From Bradyrhizobium semiaridum (lineage in GTDB: Bacteria; Pseudomonadota; Alphaproteobacteria; Rhizobiales; Xanthobacteraceae), in contig NZ_JAGKJJ010000032.1 of assembly GCF_020329505.1 (NCBI RefSeq), positions 1-54,431 on the forward strand: a stretch of 54,431 nucleotides of DNA, written 5' to 3'. Both the position numbers and the translations under genes were made by a program. This document shows, one piece after another, positions 16,865 to 24,537 of the stretch. The number at the start of each line of letters is the position of its first letter. The stretch's first letter is position 1. The notes beneath the pieces were generated by a model, which was not told the origin of the DNA, searched no databases, and saw only the letters and a program-made list of their open reading frames with translations.

Positions 16865-17137
16865 ATGACTGATCCGACCAATAATTCACCCCGGCGCTAC
16901 GTCGTAGACGGCAATGGTCGCCGGGTTCTGTTCGGCCTGACGGCGGAGGAGACCTCCGAGTTCGAGCGGCTCGAAGCCAGTCTGGCGCTTTACGGCGAGG
17001 GCGCCGGCGCCGACCTGCCGGTCTCCGGCCCCGAACGGCGGTGGCTCGAACTGTACGGCAAGCATGATGTCGCATGGCTGAGGTGGGTGGCCGATCGTCG
17101 GGCCGGCCGGGAGATGAATTTACCAGTCTTTAACTAA
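16865..17137 (+). CDS. Hypothetical protein
   Basis: A 90-residue soluble, acidic protein starting MTDPTNNSPRRYVVDGNGRRV with LTAEETSEFERLEASLALYGE and a C-terminal RRWLELYGKHDVAWLRWV. It is rich in tryptophan and charged residues, so it is probably a folded cytoplasmic domain. Codon use matches neighbouring genes. It precedes the 133-aa gene by 58 bases and may be cotranscribed with it. I do not recognise a family. Confidence 0.6.
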   Translation: MTDPTNNSPRRYVVDGNGRRVLFGLTAEETSEFERLEASLALYGEGAGADLPVSGPERRWLELYGKHDVAWLRWVADRRAGREMNLPVFN

Positions 17138-17195
17138 GACCGGGCGACTTTGGGATGTCTGCGACTGACGAAGACCGGGATCGGATTCGCCCAAG

Positions 17196-17597
17196 ATGTT
17201 TCAGCTGTTCTTGCAGTCCCGCGCGCAAAACCTCGTCAAGTCCAGGCTTGGCGGCGAGGGGTTCAAGGCACGCTCCCCGGAACGCGACGCCGAGACCGAC
17301 CGCCAGCGGGTCGCCTCGATCGTGGCCGCGATCGACGGTGCCCTAGAGGCGGCGGAAAGCGAGCAGGCCGGCCTCAGCCGCCGGGTCGAGGACGTGCTGG
17401 CCCGCGCGGCGGTGACGTTGGGCAACGGCACCGACGAATATCTCGAGCGTGAGGCGCTCGACAACTATCACCAGGACCTCTTCGACAAGGAGATCCTGAA
17501 CGGCCAGCGCCGCCTCAAGGAACTGGCGAACGAAATCGCCCATTTCAAGTTCATGAAGGCCGCGGTCCTGAGCCGGTTTCCCGATTTCAAGCCTTGA
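17196..17597 (+). CDS. Hypothetical alpha-helical protein
   Basis: A 133-residue protein starting MFQLFLQSRAQNLVKSRLGG. The body is almost entirely predicted helix with heptad-like spacing (ASIVAAIDGALEAAESEQAG, then NGQRRLKELANEIAHFKFMK), suggesting a coiled coil. No signal peptide or membrane segment. It ends 31 bases before the epimerase gene. Function unknown. Confidence 0.6.
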   Translation: MFQLFLQSRAQNLVKSRLGGEGFKARSPERDAETDRQRVASIVAAIDGALEAAESEQAGLSRRVEDVLARAAVTLGNGTDEYLEREALDNYHQDLFDKEILNGQRRLKELANEIAHFKFMKAAVLSRFPDFKP

Positions 17598-17628
17598 ACC
17601 GGCGCCGGCGCCCGACTACCACACGTGT

Positions 17629-18648
17629 ATGGCGATACAGGGCAATCTGCTGGTCACAGGATGTGCCGGCTTCATCGGCTATCACCTGGCCGAGCATCTG
17701 CTGCGGGTAGGACAGGCCGTCGTCGGCATCGACAACCTCAATGACTATTATGACCCGGCGCTCAAGCGCGCGCGGCTCGACCGCCTGACGCGGAATCCTG
17801 CCTTCAACTTCCAAAAGGTCGACCTCGCCGACCGGGCCGGGATGGAGCAACTGTTCGAGCGCCACTGCTTTGAGATCGTGGTCCACCTCGCCGCGCAGGC
17901 CGGCGTGCGCTACTCGCTGCACAATCCGCGCGCCTACGCCGATTCCAACCTGGAAGGCTTCCTCAACGTGCTCGAAGGCTGCCGGCACACCGCGTGCAAG
18001 CACCTATTGTTCGCGTCTTCGTCGTCGGTCTACGGCGCCAACACCAAGATGCCGTTCTCGGTGCACGACAACGTCGATCATCCGGTCAGCCTCTACGCGG
18101 CGACCAAGAAGGCCAACGAGCTGCTGGCGCATTCCTACAGCCATCTCTACCGGCTGCCGGCCACCGGGGTCCGCCTCTTCACGGTGTACGGGCCGTGGTA
18201 CCGGCCGGACATGGCGCTGTATCTGTTCGCCGATGCCATCAGCAAGGGCCAACCGATCAGCCTGTTCAACAACGGCAACATGCGGCGCGACTTCACCTAT
18301 GTCGACGACGTGGTCGAGGCGATCGTCCGGCTGATCGGCCATGTGCCGCAGGGCGATCCCGCCTGGTCCGGCGACCATCCGGATCCCGGCTCGAGCAGGG
18401 CGCCGTGGCGCATCTACAATGTCGGCAACAACAAGCCGGAAGAGCTGATGCACGTGGTCGAGCTGCTCGAGCAGGGACTCGGCCGGAAGGCCGAGAAGAC
18501 GTTGCTGCCCATGCAGCCCGGCGACGTGCTCGAAACGTTCGCTGACGTCACCGACCTCGCGCGCGAGATCGGCTTCAGGCCGCAGACCCGGATCGAGGAC
18601 GGCATCGCGAAGTTCGTCGCGTGGTACCGCGACTATCACAAAGTTTAG
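17629..18648 (+). CDS. lpsL: UDP-glucuronate 4-epimerase (LpsL-like)
   Basis: A 339-aa extended short-chain dehydrogenase that interconverts UDP-glucuronate and UDP-galacturonate with bound NAD. The NAD motif TGCAGFIG is at 10-17, SSSVYG near 131-136, and catalytic YAATK at 156-160. The run GPWYRPDMALYLFADAIS and the segment NNGNMRRDFTYVDDVVEA are specific to the uronate epimerase subgroup rather than to GalE. It would supply galacturonate for lipopolysaccharide or exopolysaccharide. It ends at repeat copy B and converges with a small secreted gene. Confidence 0.85.
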   Translation: MAIQGNLLVTGCAGFIGYHLAEHLLRVGQAVVGIDNLNDYYDPALKRARLDRLTRNPAFNFQKVDLADRAGMEQLFERHCFEIVVHLAAQAGVRYSLHNPRAYADSNLEGFLNVLEGCRHTACKHLLFASSSSVYGANTKMPFSVHDNVDHPVSLYAATKKANELLAHSYSHLYRLPATGVRLFTVYGPWYRPDMALYLFADAISKGQPISLFNNGNMRRDFTYVDDVVEAIVRLIGHVPQGDPAWSGDHPDPGSSRAPWRIYNVGNNKPEELMHVVELLEQGLGRKAEKTLLPMQPGDVLETFADVTDLAREIGFRPQTRIEDGIAKFVAWYRDYHKV

Positions 18649-18702
18649 AGCGCGATGATCTTTCGGAAAACCGCTTCGCACATTTCCGGACCATCGCTCT
18701 AG
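18648..18702. repeat. Palindromic dispersed repeat, copy B
   Basis: A short version of the repeat at 13737-13833: AGAGCGCGATGATC leads into TTTCGGAAAACCGCTTCGCA and closes with CCATCGCTCTAG. It fills the gap between lpsL (plus) and a small secreted gene (minus). The first bases directly follow the lpsL stop, and its last bases (18699-18701) form the minus-strand gene's stop codon. Confidence 0.7.
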
Positions 18703-18950
18703 CGCTGCTTCTTGATCCCGACCTCGCGCTGCAGCTGGGGCGTCATGCCCATCGCACCTTCGCGGCTCCGGCTGGTGCCCGTCGATGTTCCCGATGTCGC
18801 CGGCGTCGCACGCCCCGCCGAGGTGGTGCCTGACCCGCTGCCCGCCGTCGCGCCGCTGCGCGTGACAGGCGATGTGCCCTGGGCCTGCGCACCGACCGGC
18901 GCCAGCAGCAGCAGAGCAATCGTCGCGGCAACAATTCGTTGTTTGGTCAT
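18699..18950 (-). CDS. Small secreted Ser/Thr/Gly-rich protein
   Basis: An 83-residue exported protein. The start at 18950 has AGGTGG eight bases upstream; a second ATG at 18956 lies too close to that site. Residues 1-24 form a signal peptide ending in AQAQ, then a low-complexity stretch rich in Ser, Thr, Gly and Ala (about 27-60), and a tail with MTPQLQREVGIKKQR. The disordered core suggests an envelope linker or surface peptide. Function unknown. Confidence 0.65.
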   Translation of the reverse strand: MTKQRIVAATIALLLLAPVGAQAQGTSPVTRSGATAGSGSGTTSAGRATPATSGTSTGTSRSREGAMGMTPQLQREVGIKKQR

Positions 18951-19073
18951 GCGCATATCCACCTGAGAGATCCCTGTGAGAGCTGTCGTTTCGAATTTGC
19001 CAATCGCATATGTCCTTGGCACGACGTCGGTGGGGTATAGTGATGTCCGACGGTGAGAAGTGGGAGAGCCGTG

Positions 19074-19337
19074 ATGATGGCAAAATTCGGGTTGAGCTGT
19101 GCGATGGCCGCTCTGCTTTGGTGTTCCGCGGGCACGGCGGCGCATGCCGTGACGGCCGAGGTCGCGCGCGCATGCAATGCGCAGGTCGCGAAGGCGTTTC
19201 CGCCGCGCCAGGTCGGAAATCCCGCCGCCGGGAGCGCCAAGGGAAACGCCAAGGCGCAGCGCGAGTTCTTTGCACAATGTGTCGCCAGGGACGGCAAGAT
19301 GGATGGCGATCCTGCTCCAGGCGACGAAAAGAAGTAG
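19074..19337 (+). CDS. Small secreted hypothetical protein
   Basis: An 87-residue exported protein (two adjacent ATGs at 19074 and 19077, GTGGGAG just upstream). The signal peptide ends near AAHA. The mature part has two cysteines (ACNAQVAK and FAQCVARDG) separated by a hydrophilic stretch with AKGNAKAQREFF, loosely like PsiF-type repeats, but I would not assign it. The two cysteines could form one disulfide in the periplasm. Confidence 0.6.
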   Translation: MMAKFGLSCAMAALLWCSAGTAAHAVTAEVARACNAQVAKAFPPRQVGNPAAGSAKGNAKAQREFFAQCVARDGKMDGDPAPGDEKK

Positions 19338-19427
19338 CCTGCTGCGCACCGGTGCGACATCAGGAAAAAATTTCGCCGGGAACCGGCAGGCCTTCGGGAC
19401 GTTCTCCGTCGCGGAGACGTATGACCT

Positions 19428-19676
19428 ATGACGAGACGGCTGGCCTTGATCGTGTTTGTCTTGTTGAGTGCATCGGGTGCACACGCGCAAGGCGTCAACG
19501 ATCCCTCGACTCCGAACCGCCCCGCAGTGACTTCGAACCCGTCGCAACCGGCGCGCCCCAACGCGACACGGAACGTGCCGCAGCGGTTCGATCCCTCGCC
19601 ATCGCGGCCCTTTCGCGCCACGCCCTATCATGGAAATAGAACCCGCGGCAGCGGCAGTCCGGCCCGGCGGTACTGA
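19428..19676 (+). CDS. Small secreted proline-rich basic protein
   Basis: An 82-residue protein with a clear Sec signal (MTRRLALIVFVLLSASGAHA, cleaved near AHAQ) and a mature part rich in Pro, Arg, Asn and Ser that looks disordered. It starts 90 bases after the previous small secreted gene on the same strand. Low-complexity basic secreted peptides are common in rhizobia; no function can be given. Confidence 0.55.
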   Translation: MTRRLALIVFVLLSASGAHAQGVNDPSTPNRPAVTSNPSQPARPNATRNVPQRFDPSPSRPFRATPYHGNRTRGSGSPARRY

Positions 19677-19765
19677 CACCCGTTCTCAAGACGAGTGAGA
19701 TGGTCTTGCTTCGCGGGACGCGAGCGTTGCTCGCACTTGTGCAAACAGGGAACGCGTCGGGCGCG

Positions 19766-19891
19766 AAAGCATGATCCGGAAAAGTGCGAAGCGGTTTTCC
19801 CTCGCGACAAACGCGAAGCGTTTGCGCGGAGATCATGCTCAAATAAAGAGCTCAAGCGCGATGACGATTCAACAAACCTCATCGCGCTTTA
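19766..19891. repeat. Palindromic dispersed repeat, copy C (extended)
   Basis: The longest copy: AAAGCATGATCCGGAAAAGT, then GCGAAGCGGTTTTCC, GATCATGCTC near 19832, and a second palindrome with GCGCGATGA near 19855 and TCATCGCGC near 19879-19887. It is in the reverse orientation relative to copy A. It lies between a small secreted gene (plus) and the phosphatase gene (minus), and its right end, TTTA, gives the phosphatase stop (19889-19891). Confidence 0.72.
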
Positions 19892-20623
19892 GATCGCCAG
19901 CATGCTGGCGCCCTGGATGGTCAGCAAGGTCAGATTGCCCGTCGCGTAGGCACCGGTGTCGATGTTGATGCGGTTCGGCCGGATATCCGGTGCCTTGACC
20001 GGCGTATGGCCATGCACGATGTATTTGCCGAACCGTTCGTTCGACTCCAGGAATTCATCCCTGATCCAGAGCAGATCCTGCTCGCGTTGCTGGTCGAGCG
20101 GAACGCCGGGACGCACGCCCGCGTGGACAAAGAAGAAGTCGCCGCATGTGAATGACGACGGCAGGTTCTCCATGAAGGTCAGGTGCTCCTCCGGCACGGA
20201 GTCTTTCAGCTTTTCGGTCAATTCGACCTGTTCCTCGGCGGTCGGCGTCAGCGTCGGCGTCACGCCATAGGATGCCATCGTCAGCAAGCCACCATATTTG
20301 CCCCAGTCGTTGAGCTTTGCCGGATCCTTGAGGACGTCGAGCATGAAGACCTCATGGTTGCCCTTGAGGCAGACCGTCTCATGCGTCCACATCCGGTGGA
20401 TCAAGAGCTCCAGCACCGCGCGCGAATCCGGGCCGCGATCGACATAGTCACCCAGGAAGACGTGGATGGCGCGCCGCGGCCGCGAGCGGCGCAGATCGGC
20501 ATCGATCACGGTCAGGAGGGACTGAAGCAGATCGGCGCGGCCATGGACATCTCCAATGGCGTAAATCCGGACACCGTCGGGAAGGCGGGGTTTGACGTGA
20601 TGAGAGCGCTTGGTGAGCCCCAT
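19889..20623 (-). CDS. PPP-family metallophosphoesterase (serine/threonine phosphatase-like)
   Basis: A 244-aa metal-dependent phosphatase. The three PPP metal motifs are intact: GDVHG at 24-28, GDYVDRG at 58-64 and GNHE at 88-91, with further histidines at VHAG and VHGHTPV. Such enzymes use two metal ions to hydrolyse phosphoproteins or small phosphoesters (bacterial PrpA/PrpE or ApaH-like). It lacks a signal peptide and is cytoplasmic. It could oppose the tyrosine or serine kinases of the polysaccharide system, but that is only suggested by proximity. Confidence 0.88.
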   Translation of the reverse strand: MGLTKRSHHVKPRLPDGVRIYAIGDVHGRADLLQSLLTVIDADLRRSRPRRAIHVFLGDYVDRGPDSRAVLELLIHRMWTHETVCLKGNHEVFMLDVLKDPAKLNDWGKYGGLLTMASYGVTPTLTPTAEEQVELTEKLKDSVPEEHLTFMENLPSSFTCGDFFFVHAGVRPGVPLDQQREQDLLWIRDEFLESNERFGKYIVHGHTPVKAPDIRPNRINIDTGAYATGNLTLLTIQGASMLAI

Positions 20624-21089
20624 TCAGATTCGATCAGTGGCCGCTTGGCAGGTGAGGGAATCCAAGACGTATGCCTCAATTGCGCCGACGAGCGCAAGCT
20701 GCATTGGAACTCGTGGTTGTCAGTCATTCAACGAAACGTGGTGCTGATCGCGCAAGCAACCTGCTGCCGAATTCACCAGTCAATGCTGCAATCACGACAG
20801 CTGGAAGACAATTTCGGCAGCATTGCGATGATGCTGATCACGGTCCGCATGATGATCGCACTGCCTTGAAAGCATAGCGCAACGATGCGCGCAGATGAGC
20901 CGCGCACATTCGCCATCAACGCGCCATCGAATAGTCAGAATAGGTTGCTCGCAAAGGTATTGTCGTTGCGTCAGCGCAACACCGGCGCACTTTAAGCCGT
21001 GTTCCATGTCCCCAAGCGGAGCGGATGTCTTGTCGCAGTCTCCGCGAGTCCGTACGAGTTGCGCACTGGGTTAGCGTAGGGTTTGCTGC
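20624..21089. other. Gap between divergent genes
   Basis: This holds the upstream regions of the phosphatase (minus) and the Wza-like gene (plus). A plus-strand frame continuing to 20869 is the shadow of the phosphatase and I reject it. I see no terminator, repeat or RNA gene. The ribosome binding site before 21090 is weak. Confidence 0.35.
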
Positions 21090-22289
21090 ATGCGTCACTT
21101 TGCAAGCAAGGAAGTTGTAAAGTCGGCGTTGTTGCTCGCCGCGTTGGCTCTGGGTGGATGTTCCACCAATCCAGGCTCCGGTCCGCTCACCGATGACGTG
21201 CTGAGCAAGCAGACCGGGAACGGGCCGCAATACGAGTTGATCCCGATCAACGCAGCGACCGTGAACATTCTGCATACGCATGAGCCCAAGGGGCTCGCGG
21301 GCGTATTCACCGACGCGCGGCCGCCGGCCAACATCGTGTTCGGCGTCGGCGACGTCGTCAGTGTCACGATCTTCGAAGCGGCCGCGGGCGGCCTGTTCAT
21401 TCCGGCGGAAGCCGGCGTTCGCCCCGGCAACTTTGTCACCATTCCTGACCAGACCGTCGACAATGACGGCAACATCTCGGTGCCGTATGCCGGCCAGATC
21501 AAGGCGGCGGGACGGACGGCGGTCCAGATCCAGCGTGCGATCACCGACAAGATCAAGAACCGCGCCATCGAACCGCAGGCCGTGGTCGCAATGTCGTCAC
21601 AGCGCACGCAGCTGATCAGCGTGCTTGGCGAGGTCAATTCGCCGACGCGTTATCCGGCGAGCTTCGCCGGCGCCAAGGACAGGGTGCTTGACGCGATCAC
21701 GCGCGCCGGCGGCATCAAGGGTCAGGGCTTCGAGAGCTGGGTCATGCTGGAGCGCGGCGGCAAGCGCGCGACCGTGCCGTTCGAGAATCTCGTGATGGCG
21801 CCAGAGAACAACATCTATGTGCGGCCTGACGACAGCATCTACGTCTACCGCGAGCAGCAGAAGTTCATGGCGTTCGGTGCCAGCGGCGCGAGCGGCGAGT
21901 TCAACTTCGACGCCTGGCGCATCAATCTGAGCGAGGCGGTCGGCAAGGCCGGCGGTCTGCTCGACCAGCAGGCCGATCCGGGCGCGATCTTCCTCTATCG
22001 CCGCGAGCCGCGCGATGTCGCCAGCCAGCTCGGCATCGACGTCAGCAAATACACGACCGAGACGATTCCGGTGATCTTCGCGGTGAACTTGCGCGATCCG
22101 GGCGGCTTCTTCCTGGCCACCAAGGTCATGATGAAGAACCAGGACATCCTCTATGTCTCGAACTCGCGCAACTACGAGATCCAGAAGTTCCTGACCTATC
22201 TGCGGGTGGTCATGGCGACCGGCAGCGACGCGGTGAACCTCGCGAATGACGCGCTGATCTTCCGCAACAATGTTAAGCTGGCGCCATAG
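21090..22289 (+). CDS. Wza-like polysaccharide export outer-membrane lipoprotein
   Basis: A 399-aa export protein of the OMA family (Wza/GumB/ExoF-related), which forms the outer-membrane exit for polysaccharide. The signal peptide ends in LALGGC, a lipobox with acylated cysteine. The polysaccharide export domain starts at VFGVGDVVSVTIFEAAAG, with DNDGNISVPYAGQIKAAGRT as its core. SLBB-type segments follow (VLGEVNSPTRYPASF and AITRAGGIKG). It is isolated by 2.2 kb from the phosphoglycosyltransferase gene and by 4 kb from the co-polymerase, so the export genes are not one operon here. Confidence 0.9.
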   Translation: MRHFASKEVVKSALLLAALALGGCSTNPGSGPLTDDVLSKQTGNGPQYELIPINAATVNILHTHEPKGLAGVFTDARPPANIVFGVGDVVSVTIFEAAAGGLFIPAEAGVRPGNFVTIPDQTVDNDGNISVPYAGQIKAAGRTAVQIQRAITDKIKNRAIEPQAVVAMSSQRTQLISVLGEVNSPTRYPASFAGAKDRVLDAITRAGGIKGQGFESWVMLERGGKRATVPFENLVMAPENNIYVRPDDSIYVYREQQKFMAFGASGASGEFNFDAWRINLSEAVGKAGGLLDQQADPGAIFLYRREPRDVASQLGIDVSKYTTETIPVIFAVNLRDPGGFFLATKVMMKNQDILYVSNSRNYEIQKFLTYLRVVMATGSDAVNLANDALIFRNNVKLAP

Positions 22290-22342
22290 CATTGGGCCGA
22301 ACCGCGAATGAAGGTGCCGTTGGGCGCAAGGGAGCATTAGGG

Positions 22343-22621
22343 ATGTTGAGGACATTTGGACGCGCGGGGCTATTGGCCGTCGCTGTCTCACTGTCGGCAG
22401 CAGCGGGCGCGAAGGCGGCGATGCCGGTGCCGGCGACGGCGGCACCGACCGGCGGAAGCCAGCTCACGCCCGTGACCTTCTGGGCGCAGCCCTATCCCTA
22501 CCGCTTCGTGCCGCAGCGCCGCTGCCCCCGCGTGCGGGTCGAGACGCCGTATGGCTGGTACTGGGACCGCGTTTGCGCGCCGGTCGCGAACGAGGGGCCG
22601 GTGCTGCGCCGTGCCTATTGA
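22343..22621 (+). CDS. Small secreted hypothetical protein next to the export gene
   Basis: A 92-residue exported protein starting MLRTFGRAGLLAVAVSLSAA with signal cleavage near AKAA. The mature part is rich in Pro, Arg, Tyr and Trp (FWAQPYPYRFVPQRRCPRVR and ETPYGWYWDRVCAPV) with two cysteines. It begins 53 bases after the Wza-like gene with GGGAGC upstream, so it may be part of the same transcript. Function unknown. Confidence 0.6.
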   Translation: MLRTFGRAGLLAVAVSLSAAAGAKAAMPVPATAAPTGGSQLTPVTFWAQPYPYRFVPQRRCPRVRVETPYGWYWDRVCAPVANEGPVLRRAY

Positions 22622-22897
22622 GGCGGCGGACACGCTGGTCCGAGCAAGGGCTCGTTAGGCCAAAGGAGTATCTCGCCGGCGGCCGGTTTCTGGGCCGCCG
22701 TCAGATTCGGGCTGACTTGGTCCAGGAAATGCAGGGAGCAGGCTTGAGTTCCGGGTTTGGGCTCAGGGCGCTGCAAGCGGGCCGCGACCTCGGGCCTGGC
22801 TTCAATTTCCTGCACCCGTAGTCGGAGGGGGTATCGCTTTTTGTGACGGTGCGGTTAAACTGACCCTGTTGTTTTATCAACTTTCAGGGCCGCCGCC

Positions 22898-23209
22898 GTG
22901 CGCACCATTCTGATCCTTCTGGCGATCTGGCTGCTGCTCAACGTCTTGTTTGTGCTCATCGTGATGCCGCCGCTGCGCCCGCGAAAGTCGGGTGGAAACC
23001 CGTCGGACGGCACGCTCGCACCTGCGCCGATCGACAAGGGCAGCTACGCCTATGAGGCGGAAGAACAGCCTTCGCTCCGCCACATCATTGTTTCGGTCGC
23101 AATGGGAACGTTTTTCGTCCTGGTGCCGCCGCTGCTCGAGGCGCTTTCGGCGCTCAAGCGGCTGTTCGGCAAGGATTCCGGAAAGAGTTCCTCGCAGAAC
23201 GGCGGTTGA
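22898..23209 (+). CDS. Small membrane protein with two helices
   Basis: A 103-residue protein with a GTG start at 22898. It begins with a membrane helix (ILILLAIWLLLNVLFVLIVM), then a Pro-rich loop of about 40 residues and a second helix (HIIVSVAMGTFFVLVPPLLE), and ends in a Ser/Lys-rich tail. It is likely an inner-membrane protein. I do not recognise a family. Confidence 0.6.
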   Translation: MRTILILLAIWLLLNVLFVLIVMPPLRPRKSGGNPSDGTLAPAPIDKGSYAYEAEEQPSLRHIIVSVAMGTFFVLVPPLLEALSALKRLFGKDSGKSSSQNGG

Positions 23210-23253
23210 TAGCGACTGCGCCTTGAACCGGCTCGCTCGAGCGCGCTGGTCGT

Positions 23254-23640
23254 TCAGGTCGAATTACGTGGGGCGGCGACGCGCTGCCACCGGGAGTTGT
23301 CCGCGCCGGTCTCCGCATCCCGTTCCTTCCGGCCCCTATCCTGAAAGATGAAGGCGGCGAACAGGCTCGTCAGCACGTAACCGAGCTGCATCGGCACCGC
23401 GAGCGCGATGATCGAGAGCAGCGTCCGCCCGGCGGCTTCGTCTGCCATCAGGGATATCGTTGCCAGTACCAGCGAGCCGACAATCAGGATGGGGAAAAGA
23501 ACGATAAAGCGAAATCGAACTCCCAAGACCATGCCGACCAGCAGGGTGCCCAAAGCCAATATTGTCACACGCAACACTCCACAAATTTGCCTCAGTTCGT
23601 AATCGGCGCGAACTAAGATTCGTTTAAGTGGCTCGGCCAA
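23254..23640 (-). CDS. Hypothetical membrane protein
   Basis: Up to 128 residues with a TTG start at 23640. Three hydrophobic stretches are visible (LRVTILALGTLLVGMVLGV, IVLFPILIVGSLVLATISL and LLSIIALAVPMQLGYVLTSL), then a charged tail (QDRGRKERDAETGADNSR). Likely an inner-membrane protein. It converges with the previous gene. The start is uncertain because the ribosome binding site is poor. Confidence 0.55.
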   Translation of the reverse strand: MAEPLKRILVRADYELRQICGVLRVTILALGTLLVGMVLGVRFRFIVLFPILIVGSLVLATISLMADEAAGRTLLSIIALAVPMQLGYVLTSLFAAFIFQDRGRKERDAETGADNSRWQRVAAPRNST

Positions 23641-24537
23641 ACTTTACCGAGAGCAGAAGGGCTTAGATTAACCTCTGGACAAGCTGGAGCGTTCCGCGTG
23701 CCGACGAGAAACGTGTGCGATGGATGTCGTCATGCAGCGCCTGCGTGCCGTGCCCCGCTGCACGCCTGCCGGGTCGCAACGCGAGCCTAACTGTCCGACA
23801 CGCGGGAGTTGAAACCGGCTTGCGAGGCGGGCGGGGAGCTGGCGAGAATTCGTCAGAGTTCTCCTGGAACTGGGCGTCGAGAGAGCGGGAACCGCGCACA
23901 TATTCGCGTGCCGCCGCCACTGCCGACAGTCCGACTCGGTTTGAGACTGCGCACCGAACGTCATTGCGCCGCAGTTCCCGATGCGGGCGCGCGTGCAATT
24001 GTGGTCATGGCAGTCATGCAATATTCAGCCGCGAGACCCGACGCAGGTTGCAAACATGCAGAATGCTACCGCGCGTTCTAGCGCCGTTTCAGCGGGCACA
24101 TCGCGGCTGCAATATTGGGCAGTCGACGGCCCGTGCAACAAGGCCACACTGACATGCATGGGGTCCGCAAGCGCCGTGCTGACGAAGCGGCGAATTCGTT
24201 GGCGATTGTGAATGTCAACGGGCAAGATATGCCGTCGCTGCGCGCTTGCGTGGAAGTTTCATCGCCACATCGGTGAACGCAACTTGTGCATTGTTTTGCC
24301 AAATTATGACCGGCACGTTCACGATGCGAGGCGTGCACACATCGTCGCGAGAAATGCGAACGCCGACGTAACGTTGCGTTGCAGAAATTGATGTTGGCTA
24401 TTTGGGTGCGGCGCCACAATCTCGCTGCGATCAGCTAACATTCTCCCGCGCGAAAACTGCAAATCGTCGTCAATCAAATCGTCTTTGAATTGTTCAAGGT
24501 CGCGCAATTCAAGGAATGTGACTCGCAGAGGCTTCGA
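23641..24537. other. Long A+T-richer gap upstream of the WcaJ-like gene
   Basis: Nearly 900 bases without a convincing gene. Base composition falls to a visibly lower G+C than the flanks, as often in promoter or horizontally acquired DNA. Short frames at 23715-24211 and 24078-24419 have no recognisable features. A clear dyad, listed separately at 24485-24512, lies near the start of the next gene. The remainder may hold its promoter, but I cannot place it. Confidence 0.4.
24485..24512. promoter_or_regulatory. 8-bp dyad upstream of the phosphoglycosyltransferase gene
   Basis: TTGAATTG (24485-24492) and CAATTCAA (24505-24512) form a perfect 8-bp inverted repeat with a 12-base spacer, centred about 39 bases before the ATG at 24538. 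It could be an operator or an RNA hairpin in the leader. No regulator can be named from the sequence. Confidence 0.35.
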
